In this document: in pieces, positions 7,901 to 12,876 of the stretch
Layout of the letters: every line of letters begins with the position of its first letter
Position numbering within the stretch: the stretch's first letter is position 1
DNA from: Bacillota bacterium
Lineage (GTDB): Bacteria; Bacillota; UBA4882; UBA10575
DNA: 12,876 nucleotides
Direction: 5' to 3'
NCBI GenBank assembly: GCA_003511465.1
Contig: DOID01000145.1
Location: 47,700-60,575, forward strand
Position numbers and translations under genes: made by a program
Notes under the pieces: generated by a model
What the model was told of the DNA's origin: nothing
Databases searched by the model: none
What the model saw: only the letters and a program-made list of their open reading frames with translations

Positions 7901-9252
7901 AAGGCTATGTGTTCAGGGCGGGGACCATTACCGGACTGGCTGATAAGACCGCTTTTGGCTTTGTCCGCGGTTATATGGAAGAGCAGGGACTGAAGTTGCG
8001 CCAAGCGGAAATTAACCGTTTAGTGCAAGGGTGTACGGGGGTCCGGCGTTCCAGCGGGCAACATCCGGGCGGGATGATTGTTATACCGAAGGACCAGGAG
8101 ATTTATAACTTTACACCGATCCAGTATCCGGCGAATGATCGTAGTGCCGAATGGATTACCACCCACTTTGACTACCATGGCGCCTTAGAGGGGCGCTTGG
8201 TTAAGTTGGATATCCTCGGCCATGATGATCCCACCGTCATTAGGATGCTACAGGATCTGACCGGAGTCGATCCCAAGACGGTGCCGCTGGATGACTCGGA
8301 TACGATGAAGCTCTTCTCCTCCGTGGAACCGCTGGGGATCAGTCCGGAGGATTTAGGTTTTGACTTGGGAACGCTAGGGATCCCGGAGTTTGGCACGGAG
8401 TTTGCCCGGCAAATGCTGGAGGAGACCAAGCCCCATACCTTTGCCGAACTCGTTTACATCTCTGGTTTGTCCCACGGGACCAATGTGTGGTTGGGGAATG
8501 CCCAGGAATTGATCAAAAACAAACAGGCTACCTTATTAGAGGTGATTTCGACCAGGGATAAAATCATGAATGACCTTATTTACCGGGGCGTTCCTCCGAA
8601 AGCAGGTTTTACGATCATGGAGAAAGTACGGAAAGGACGGAGTCTGGATGAGGATGATATCAAACTACTTAAAGAGTATCAAGTACCTCAGTGGTATATT
8701 GACTCCTGTCTGAAGATCCGGTATCTGTTCCCGAAAGCCCATGCAGCTGCCTATGTGATGATGGGATTTCGGATCGCCTATTTCAAAGTGCACTACCCAG
8801 AAGCCTTTTACGCCGCCTTTTTCTCCATCCGCAGCACCGATTTTGATGCGGAGAAAGTTATGGACGGACCGGATCAGCTTAAGAGTATCATTAGGGAACT
8901 GAAGGCGAAAGGAAACGAGATGACGGCAAAGGAGAAGGGACTCCATGCCACCTTGGAAGTGGCTTATGAGGCCATGCTGCGTGGGATACATTTCCTTCCT
9001 GTTGATTTGTACCGTTCCGATGCCACCCGGTTCTTAATTACGCCCCAGGGTTTGTTGATGCCCTTAACGACGATTCAAGGCCTGGGTGAAGCTGCGGCCC
9101 GAACTTTAGTGGAAGCGCGGAAAGATGGTGAATTCTATTCGGTCGAGGACCTGAAAACAAGAGCCCGTTTGTCTTCTGCGGTCATTGAGGTACTGACACG
9201 TCAAGGTTGCCTGCGCGGTTTACCCCCCACCAACCAGCTGACCCTTTTTTAG
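4990..9252 (+). CDS. polC: DNA polymerase III alpha subunit, PolC type
   Basis: Replicative DNA polymerase of low-GC Gram-positive bacteria, with built-in proofreading. The 1420 residues are close to the usual 1430-1440. In order they hold an N-terminal domain, an OB fold (about residues 225-310), and the first part of the PHP domain (RVELHLHT from 321). A DEDDh exonuclease is inserted into PHP, with D412/E414 in VVVDLETTG, then HNAPFDYGF and HHRAGDD, so all catalytic residues are present. PHP then resumes at about 595-720. A four-Cys zinc finger follows (C894, C897, C919, C922). The palm has PDIDLNFSG with D948 and D950, and KLDILGHDD with D1074, which match the catalytic aspartates of Geobacillus PolC in spacing. 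Fingers and C-terminal domains follow, ending in NQLTLF, which resembles the beta-clamp-binding tail (NQLSLF) of Bacillus PolC. AGGGGG at 4979-4984 precedes the ATG. No frameshift or insertion was found. Confidence 0.98.
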   Translation: MEKEYRILPKIKNLTELRGIEEISLFFPDPQQLATIEIDQILVNCQRQTVVVRLKGAADLDQKLLEALASKFSALLKVECQVEALVEATRSPEPVPKQTAESLADAVKKDFPAVFAWFTDPPLTLEQETNRLTFHVNSPLAVDYIRPREKQLLACLQQIEGKCYQLCYEIEEDPADYLVPLDYPYEPELLIPESPPKPAPQKVDAVLLGRKIKEVPVLLKDLPEAEEEVIVSGEVLKAEVRTLKSGRNLLIFDLTDDTDSITVKAFATTKQDPSAEVQKGMELRVKGNLQYDEYAKEIVLIARSIQLDPRPEIQDTADEKRVELHLHTKMSAMDSIVELEKAIKTAAAWGHEALAITDHGVVHAFPDAARLGKKYGIKIIYGMEGYLVNDQEPIVTAAPDSSFTEQAIVVVDLETTGLNPQWNELLEVGAVKIEAGEVTATFEKLVRPERPIPHKIQQLTGINDEMVKTAALPAQVLAEFLAFMGDAILVAHNAPFDYGFLRNKVEKHLQVEFRPPVVDTLSLSRALWPQLKSHRLDAVAKELRIPQAQHHRAGDDALTAWRILEKGLELCRARDLTKWSDLNGLTQAVRPESLHPYHIILLAKDQTGLGNLYRLVSSSHLQHFHRHPRIPRSLLTAHREGLLVGSACEAGELFSALLNGADERKVRKIASFYDFLEIQPLANNDFLLREGRLSREALMTLNRNICRLGEDLAKPVVGTGDVHFLRPEDAIFRQILLKGQGYEDAHLQPPLYLRTTAEMLDEFSYLGADLAQRVVIENTRQIAAEITGVKPVPDQFYPPQIPGADEEIRTTAYQRAEELYGSPLPAIVVDRLELELKSIIGHGYAVLYLISEKLVKKSMQDGYLVGSRGSVGSSFVATMCGITEVNPLPAHYRCAACYYSEFMETGAIGSGYDLPDKVCPQCGAALIKDGQDIQFATFMGFEGDKEPDIDLNFSGDYQPVVHRYTEELFGKGYVFRAGTITGLADKTAFGFVRGYMEEQGLKLRQAEINRLVQGCTGVRRSSGQHPGGMIVIPKDQEIYNFTPIQYPANDRSAEWITTHFDYHGALEGRLVKLDILGHDDPTVIRMLQDLTGVDPKTVPLDDSDTMKLFSSVEPLGISPEDLGFDLGTLGIPEFGTEFARQMLEETKPHTFAELVYISGLSHGTNVWLGNAQELIKNKQATLLEVISTRDKIMNDLIYRGVPPKAGFTIMEKVRKGRSLDEDDIKLLKEYQVPQWYIDSCLKIRYLFPKAHAAAYVMMGFRIAYFKVHYPEAFYAAFFSIRSTDFDAEKVMDGPDQLKSIIRELKAKGNEMTAKEKGLHATLEVAYEAMLRGIHFLPVDLYRSDATRFLITPQGLLMPLTTIQGLGEAAARTLVEARKDGEFYSVEDLKTRARLSSAVIEVLTRQGCLRGLPPTNQLTLF

Positions 9253-9274
9253 GTGTTATTAATAAGGTGAGAAC

Positions 9275-9303
9275 TTGACAAAAGACTTCGGCTTGGTAAT
9301 AAT
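9275..9303 (+). promoter_or_regulatory. Sigma-A promoter for lspA-lgt-rluD
   Basis: A perfect -35 box TTGACA (9275-9280) is separated by exactly 17 bases from AATAAT (9298-9303), which matches TATAAT in five of six positions. It lies just after the polC stop, in AT-rich DNA, and 44 bases before the preferred lspA start. The predicted transcript start is near 9310. No intrinsic terminator was seen between polC and lspA, so this promoter probably adds to read-through. Confidence 0.75.
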
Positions 9304-9334
9304 TAATTTATTAGTAAATCGGGAAATACTTGAT

Positions 9335-9339
9335 GGAGG
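9335..9339 (+). promoter_or_regulatory. Ribosome-binding site deciding the lspA start
   Basis: GGAGG lies seven bases before the TTG at 9347. This placing is ideal and lies downstream of the predicted promoter. The alternative TTG at 9275 forms part of the -35 box and would lie upstream of the transcript start. Confidence 0.75.
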
Positions 9340-9346
9340 ACTGAAT

Positions 9347-9799
9347 TTGTTTTTATTTGCGATCATCATCTTCGTGATCGGTATGGATCAATTTTCAAAA
9401 TGGCTGATCACACGGTCCTTGGTCATGCACCAGAGTGTGAATGTACTGCCCGGAGTTATTTCTTTTACCCGGATTAGTAATCCGGGAGCTGCTTTCGGCA
9501 TCTTACAGAATAAAATGGTTCTTCTGATTGTGACTCCGTTGCTCCTTTTTTCCCTGGTCTTTCTGTTTCGGAAAGAGATTATGCAGTATTCTTTTCCTTT
9601 CCGCTTTGGGTTGGCTTTGTGTGTAGGTGGGGGAGTCGGCAACTTAATCGACCGCCTGGGGAATCAAGGCCACGTTATCGATTTCATTGACCTTGAATTT
9701 TGGCCATTCAAAAATTTCCCCGTTTTCAATCTGGCGGACACCGCAATATTTGTTGGAGCAATCCTTGTTTTTGGCGCTTTGGCGCGACTGGAGAATTAA
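9347..9799 (+). CDS. lspA: Lipoprotein signal peptidase (signal peptidase II)
   Basis: LspA is a membrane aspartic protease that removes the signal peptide of prolipoproteins after Lgt has added diacylglycerol. From the TTG at 9347 the protein has 150 residues, the usual family length. Four hydrophobic segments are visible. Conserved blocks are DQFSKWLI after the first segment, NPGAAFGIL, GNLIDRL with catalytic D102, and FNLADTAIF with catalytic D131. The frame also extends back to a TTG at 9275, but this would add 24 residues encoded by promoter DNA, so I reject that start. A CTG at 9341 is a less likely alternative, being too close to the ribosome-binding site. lgt follows after 21 bases, which places two successive lipoprotein-processing steps side by side. 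Confidence 0.95.
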   Translation: MFLFAIIIFVIGMDQFSKWLITRSLVMHQSVNVLPGVISFTRISNPGAAFGILQNKMVLLIVTPLLLFSLVFLFRKEIMQYSFPFRFGLALCVGGGVGNLIDRLGNQGHVIDFIDLEFWPFKNFPVFNLADTAIFVGAILVFGALARLEN

Positions 9800-9820
9800 A
9801 AAAGGCGGGAGGATGACAAA

Positions 9821-10612
9821 ATGCATCCTATATTGTTTAGCTTTGGGCGGATTAATGTATACTCCTATGGCTCGATGGTAGCTCTGGCTTTGCTCTGCGG
9901 TCTACTGATGGTCGGCTCGATGGCTCGTAAGCGTAAGATCGCCACCTTCGAGCAGATTATTGATTTTGCCTTCTACGTGATTATCGGTGGCCTCATCTTT
10001 GCGAAACTGGTGAACGTGCTTTATGAATATCGGAGCTACCTTGATAATCCGGCGTCGATCTTCTCCGGATTTACCGGATCCTTTTTCGGGGCGGTCATTG
10101 GCGGTGTATTGGTCGGGGTTTGGTATACGAAAAAGGCGTCGATTGATACCTGGCATTTGGCCGATTTGATCGCGTTATATATTCCCCTTGGTCATATTTT
10201 AGGACGGGTGGGTTGTTTGTTGAGTGGTTGTTGTTACGGGGTCGAATCACAGGTACCATGGGCGTTACCATGTGCCGCCGGTGATCACCTTTTACGCCAC
10301 CCGACCCAGATCTACGAAATACTGGCGAATCTCTTGATATTTCTTGTCCTTCTCTATTATGATCGCCGGGCGCAGCGGCAGCCTAACCGGTACTTTGCCG
10401 GGTTCATCTTTGGCCTTTATGTCGGCCTTTACTGCTTAGCCCGGACGGTGGTGGAGATTTTTCGCGACAGCCAGATTTTAGCTTTTGGCTGGCTCCGGAC
10501 CACGCAGGTCTTTTCTTTAGGGATTGCCGTAGTGGTCTTCGCCTATATTATAATTCGGCAAAAAAAACAAGCAAGGAATGAATATGGCGCTGCATCATCG
10601 CTTCAAAATTAG
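9821..10612 (+). CDS. lgt: Phosphatidylglycerol--prolipoprotein diacylglyceryl transferase
   Basis: Lgt is an integral membrane enzyme that moves diacylglycerol from phosphatidylglycerol to the lipobox cysteine of prolipoproteins, the step before LspA acts. The 263 residues include about seven hydrophobic segments. The N-terminus (ILFSFGRINVYSYG) is typical. The family signature appears in its clostridial form as GRVGCLLSGCCYG (128-140), where the arginine R129 is expected to be functional. HPTQIYE follows at 160, then GLYCLARTVVEIFR near the end. The segment GSFFGAVIGG replaces the more common GG-containing form (YGGLIGG), a mild divergence. GGGAGGA at 9807-9813 precedes the ATG. The gene overlaps the start of rluD by 29 bases, so the two are probably translationally coupled. 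Confidence 0.93.
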   Translation: MHPILFSFGRINVYSYGSMVALALLCGLLMVGSMARKRKIATFEQIIDFAFYVIIGGLIFAKLVNVLYEYRSYLDNPASIFSGFTGSFFGAVIGGVLVGVWYTKKASIDTWHLADLIALYIPLGHILGRVGCLLSGCCYGVESQVPWALPCAAGDHLLRHPTQIYEILANLLIFLVLLYYDRRAQRQPNRYFAGFIFGLYVGLYCLARTVVEIFRDSQILAFGWLRTTQVFSLGIAVVVFAYIIIRQKKQARNEYGAASSLQN

Positions 10613-11546
10613 CGCGGAAGATGAAGGAAAACGGATCGATACTTTTCTGGCCCAGATGGCGGAGCTACCATCCCGTGCTTTTGCCCAGAAGCTCCTTAAA
10701 AACGGAAAGGTAAAGGTCGATCACTGCGCGGTTAAACCCAGTTACTTACTGCGGGACGGGGATGAGATCGAGGTTGAGGTGGAGGAACCCAAACCCCTTG
10801 AGCTTAAGGCGGAGGATCTACCCCTTACGATCCTCTACGAAGATGCGGATCTAATTGTCGTCAACAAACCCCGGGGAATGGTGGTTCATCCGGCTGCCGG
10901 TAACTCCAGTGGAACACTGGTTAATGCGCTGCTTAAGCACTGCCATGATCTATCCGGCATCGGTGGGGTAATGAGACCCGGGATCGTACACCGCTTGGAT
11001 AAGGATACCTCCGGGGCGCTGGTGGTAGCCAAGAACGACCGTACCCATCTGGCCTTATCCAATCAGTTAAAGGCGAGGCAGATGTCCCGGATTTATGTGG
11101 CGCTCGTCCATGGTACGCTCCCGGCTATGAAAGGCGAGATTAATGCGCCGATCGGACGCCATCCACGGCAGCGGAAGCAAATGGCCGTGCATCCGCAGGG
11201 CAAACCGGCTTTAACTTATTACCGCGTTTTGGCCTCTTTTGGACCCTACACTTTAGCACAAGCCCGGTTAATGTCGGGGCGGACCCATCAGATCCGGGTG
11301 CATTTTAAGTATATCGGACATCCCGTCGCCGGAGATCCGGTGTACGGACAAGCCAAAGAACCTTTCGCCATCGGTGGGCAAGCCCTACACGCCGCAGTGC
11401 TTGGGTTCACCCACCCCTGTTCTGGTAAAGATCTGCGGCTGGTGGCGCCTCTGCCGACTGACCTTGAAGCGGCGATTGCCTATTGCCGACGCCGATGGGC
11501 GCCAGAAAATAGTGAGAATGCCCTTGACCTCTTTCAAGAATGGTGA
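10584..11546 (+). CDS. rluD: RluD/RluA-family 23S rRNA pseudouridine synthase
   Basis: This enzyme isomerises uridines to pseudouridine in RNA. In the RluD subfamily the target is helix 69 of 23S rRNA, but the exact sites here are not readable from sequence. The 320 residues begin with an S4 RNA-binding domain (about 1-80, with KRIDTFLAQ and LLKNGKVKVD). A catalytic domain follows, with NKPRGMVVHPAAG and HRLDKDTSGALVVAKN. The nucleophile D139 has the same number as in E. coli RluD. The RTHQIRVHF block is near residue 235. The ATG at 10584 is six bases after AAGGA and inside the end of lgt. An ATG two codons earlier (10578) touches the ribosome-binding site and is less likely. Bacillus has a homologue (YlyB) next to lspA, so this context is familiar. 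Its last codons carry the infC promoter. Confidence 0.93.
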   Translation: MALHHRFKISAEDEGKRIDTFLAQMAELPSRAFAQKLLKNGKVKVDHCAVKPSYLLRDGDEIEVEVEEPKPLELKAEDLPLTILYEDADLIVVNKPRGMVVHPAAGNSSGTLVNALLKHCHDLSGIGGVMRPGIVHRLDKDTSGALVVAKNDRTHLALSNQLKARQMSRIYVALVHGTLPAMKGEINAPIGRHPRQRKQMAVHPQGKPALTYYRVLASFGPYTLAQARLMSGRTHQIRVHFKYIGHPVAGDPVYGQAKEPFAIGGQALHAAVLGFTHPCSGKDLRLVAPLPTDLEAAIAYCRRRWAPENSENALDLFQEW

Positions 11547-11552
11547 TATAAT
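11524..11552 (+). promoter_or_regulatory. Strong extended -10 sigma-A promoter for infC-rpmI-rplT
   Basis: TTGACC (11524-11529) is separated by 17 bases from a perfect TATAAT (11547-11552), which is preceded by TGA, an extended -10 element. The -35 box and spacer lie within the last codons of rluD, and the rluD stop falls just before the -10 box. The predicted transcript start is about 11557-11561, giving a leader of about 185 bases before infC. Confidence 0.85.
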
Positions 11553-11676
11553 TTTGATTGAAATTAAGCCTTAAGTAGAAGCCTCTGCTTCTCACCCAGC
11601 GGTTTTAACCAGTTTGGGTTGACTTGTGAACACAAAAGTGATCGTCGATGATCAATTGTTTACGATTACTGTCACG

Positions 11677-11713
11677 AAGCGAGTAGAGGTTCTGCTCGCT
11701 TTATTTATTATTC
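11677..11713 (+). terminator. Intrinsic terminator/attenuator in the infC leader
   Basis: The hairpin AAGCGAGTAGA/TCTGCTCGCTT (11677-11701) has a three-base loop and one G-U pair. It is followed by a T-rich tract, TTTATTTATTATT. It ends before the infC ribosome-binding site, so it would stop transcription ahead of infC unless the left arm is held by the upstream pairing. It may also end read-through from rluD. Confidence 0.8.
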
Positions 11714-11727
11714 CGGATATATAAAAC

Positions 11728-11736
11728 AGGAGGTGG
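11728..11736 (+). promoter_or_regulatory. Ribosome-binding site placing the infC start at AUU
   Basis: AGGAGGTGG is a near-perfect Shine-Dalgarno tract. The ATT at 11743 lies six bases after it. The frame has a TAA at 11722-11724, and no ATG, GTG or TTG lies between that stop and the GTG at 11794, which is too far from this site. Confidence 0.85.
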
Positions 11737-11742
11737 CGGCCG

Positions 11743-12255
11743 ATTAATAGTGAGCTGCGTGTAAACGAAGAGATTCGGGTCAGAGAAGCAAGGGTGGTCA
11801 GTGCTGACGGCGAACAACTAGGGATCATCCCGGTAAAAGAAGCCCTACGGATTGCCCGGGAGAAAGACTTGGATTTGGTGGAGGTGGCGCCTGCCGCGAA
11901 ACCACCGGTCTGCAAAATCATGGATTACGGTAAATACCGGTATGAGCAGAGTCGGCGGGAGCGAGAAGCGCGAAAACGGCAGAAAGTTGTAGACATTAAG
12001 GAAATCAGGTTAACACCGAAAATTGAAACCCATGATTTTCAAGTTAAAGTAAAACGGGCATTAAAGTTTTTAGAAGGTGGCGACAAAGTAAAGGTTTCCG
12101 TAAGATTCCGCGGACGGGAGATCGTCCATGCCGATCTGGGCAAAAAACTTCTGATGCAGCTTTACGAGGCCGTTAAAGAAACGGCTACCCTTGAACGGGA
12201 ACCGAAGGTCGAAGGAAGAAATATGATCATGATTCTATCCGCTAAACAGGAATAA
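11743..12255 (+). CDS. infC: Translation initiation factor IF-3, AUU start
   Basis: IF3 binds the 30S subunit, prevents early 50S joining, and rejects wrong start codons and tRNAs. Starting at ATT 11743 the protein has 170 residues, the usual length, and begins (M)NSELRVNEEIRVREARVV, which matches the conserved N-terminus. A start at the GTG at 11794 would remove the first 17 residues of the N-domain. The N-domain carries the signature KPPVCKIMDYGKYRYEQ (from about residue 53). A basic linker rich in Arg and Lys follows, then the C-domain (VKEIRLTPK-like block, FLEGGDKVKVSVRFRGREI, and EGRNMIMIL at the end). AUU starts are known for infC in E. coli and Bacillus and let IF3 limit its own synthesis. 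Here this would act together with the leader attenuator. Confidence 0.94.
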   Translation: MNSELRVNEEIRVREARVVSADGEQLGIIPVKEALRIAREKDLDLVEVAPAAKPPVCKIMDYGKYRYEQSRREREARKRQKVVDIKEIRLTPKIETHDFQVKVKRALKFLEGGDKVKVSVRFRGREIVHADLGKKLLMQLYEAVKETATLEREPKVEGRNMIMILSAKQE

Positions 12256-12292
12256 TAGCATTACTGGAATACTTTGATAAGGGGAGAAAAAA

Positions 12293-12490
12293 ATGCCGAA
12301 AATGAAAACCCACCGTGGAGCGGCCAAAAGATTTACCTTGACCGGAACAGGCAAGATTAAAAAGAACAAAGCGTACCGGAGCCATATTTTGGAGAAGAAA
12401 TCACCCGAGCGGAAAAGAAACCTGCGCAAAGCCGAGCTGGTTCATGCTGCCGACGAAAGACGGGTTAGAAGGATGTTAGGTTTACAATAA
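12293..12490 (+). CDS. rpmI: 50S ribosomal protein L35
   Basis: Small basic 50S subunit protein of 65 residues, the standard length. It begins with MPKMKTHRGAAKRF and contains the expected Lys/Arg-rich middle (GTGKIKKNKAYRSHIL) and the ending VRRMLGLQ. GGGGAG at 12281-12286 precedes the ATG. It lies 37 bases after infC and 36 bases before rplT, the conserved infC-rpmI-rplT order, so it shares their leader and control. Confidence 0.97.
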   Translation: MPKMKTHRGAAKRFTLTGTGKIKKNKAYRSHILEKKSPERKRNLRKAELVHAADERRVRRMLGLQ

Positions 12491-12526
12491 TTTGTCCGCG
12501 ACGGGTAATAGATAGGAGGAATTAAT

Positions 12527-12876
12527 TTGGCACGCGTTAAAGGTGGTTATACCACACGTCGACGTCATAAAAAAGTACTCAAATTAGCAAAAGGATACCG
12601 GGGATCCAACAATCGTTTATATCGGATTGCCAATCCTAAAGTCTTAAAGGCCTTAACTTATGCCTATCGGGATCGGCGAGTGAAAAAGCGGGATTTCAGA
12701 AAACTCTGGATTACGCGGATCAATGCGGCCGCTCGGATGAACGGGATGTCTTACAGCATGTTTATCAGCGGTTTGAAGAAAGCCGGCGTCCAGATTAACC
12801 GTAAAGTCCTGGCGGATTTGGCCGTTAATGACGGCGTTGCTTTTGAGAAGCTTGTTTCCGTAGCTAAACAACAACA
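12527..12876 (+). CDS. rplT: 50S ribosomal protein L20, 3' end just beyond the window
   Basis: L20 is an early-assembling 50S protein that binds 23S rRNA. In this operon type it is also the repressor that binds the infC leader. The start is a TTG, six bases after AGGAGGA (12514-12520), followed by the invariant ARVKGG. The 116 visible codons include RRRHKKVLKLAKGYRG in the basic N-terminal tail. They also include AYRDRRVKKRDFRKLWI, TRINAAARMNGMSYS and FISGLKKAGVQINRKVLADL of the globular domain. L20 is usually 117-120 residues, so only a few codons and the stop are missing. The frame is intact. Confidence 0.96.
   Translation, partial: MARVKGGYTTRRRHKKVLKLAKGYRGSNNRLYRIANPKVLKALTYAYRDRRVKKRDFRKLWITRINAAARMNGMSYSMFISGLKKAGVQINRKVLADLAVNDGVAFEKLVSVAKQQ

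Larger units (their letters stand above)
11559..11742 (+). promoter_or_regulatory. infC operon leader RNA, probable L20-type attenuator
   Basis: Long untranslated leader between the promoter and infC, with several helices. The first is AGAAGC/GCTTCT (11577-11592, loop CTCT). The second is ACCCA/TGGGT (11594-11598 with 11615-11619), enclosing GGTT/AACC (11601-11610). Next come an ACTTGTG/CACAA-AGT arm (11622-11639) and a TGATC/GATCA arm (11639-11654), the latter competing with ATCGT/ACGAT. The terminator hairpin follows. CCTCTGCT (11582-11589) can pair, with one G-U, to AGTAGAGG (11682-11689), the left arm of the terminator. This would form an antiterminator. In Bacillus subtilis the same operon is repressed by L20 through leader attenuation, and the leader RNA is a known family (L20 leader). 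I assign this one by position and architecture, not by an alignment. Confidence 0.75.

Noticed and set aside
8665..8991. 108-codon open frame on the - strand inside polC
   Set aside because: It is antisense to the conserved catalytic and C-terminal parts of PolC. The composition is that of a shadow frame.
9275..9346. Longer lspA start at TTG 9275
   Set aside because: The codon is part of the -35 box, and the added residues do not belong to the family.
11374..11574. 66-codon open frame across the rluD end and promoter
   Set aside because: It overlaps rluD in another frame and runs through the infC promoter, with no support as a gene.
11619..11660. TTGACT in the leader as a second -35 box
   Set aside because: No -10-like hexamer is found at a suitable distance, and the bases are explained by leader helices.
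11652..11921. 89-codon open frame on the - strand over the infC leader
   Set aside because: It covers the attenuator and the start of infC in antisense and resembles no protein I know.
1..12876. Mobile elements, CRISPR, tRNA or rRNA genes
   Set aside because: No terminal inverted repeats, transposase motifs, regular spaced repeats or RNA gene signatures were seen. The coding sequence is continuous.

Overview
The window is a dense run of housekeeping genes, all on the + strand, from a Bacillota (Firmicutes) chromosome, probably a clostridial-type lineage. The evidence is a full-length PolC-type replicative polymerase, non-mevalonate isoprenoid synthesis (IspG), a bacterial-type ProRS with the INS editing domain, an RseP/RasP-type site-2 protease upstream of ispG and proS, and an infC-rpmI-rplT operon with a long attenuator-type leader. 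I cannot name the genus from the sequence. No mobile element, CRISPR array, tRNA or rRNA was seen, and no stretch over 300 bases lacks a gene.

Positions 1-4944: the 3' part of rseP (its HExxH site lies upstream of the window), then a small protein made of four tandem CxxC/CxxC zinc ribbons that I cannot assign to a named family, then ispG, proS and a soluble GT2-type glycosyltransferase. Spacings are short (13-61 bases) and each gene has a good ribosome-binding site, so this looks like one transcription unit running into polC.

Positions 4990-10612: polC, followed by lspA, lgt and rluD instead of the rimP-nusA-infB block that often follows polC in Bacillota. A near-consensus sigma-A promoter (TTGACA-N17-AATAAT) sits just after polC and drives lspA-lgt-rluD. 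Its position shows that the longer lspA frame, which would start inside the -35 box, is not the real one. lgt and rluD overlap by 29 bases. Lgt and LspA are consecutive steps in lipoprotein maturation, and the RseP/RasP protease family degrades leftover signal peptides, so three membrane/lipoprotein genes lie close together.

Positions 11524-12876: infC-rpmI-rplT (IF3, L35, L20). A strong extended -10 promoter (TTGACC-N17-TATAAT) lies inside the end of rluD. It is followed by a structured leader of about 185 bases with an intrinsic terminator and a competing long-range pairing, as expected for L20-controlled attenuation. infC most probably begins at an AUU codon (IF3 autocontrol). rplT begins at TTG and runs off the window within a few codons of its expected end.

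The most unusual items are the zinc-ribbon protein, a two-residue Pro-Leu insertion in the second active-site motif of RseP, the leader/AUU double control of infC, and the altered gene order around polC. I see no clear new defence, mobile or biosynthetic system.
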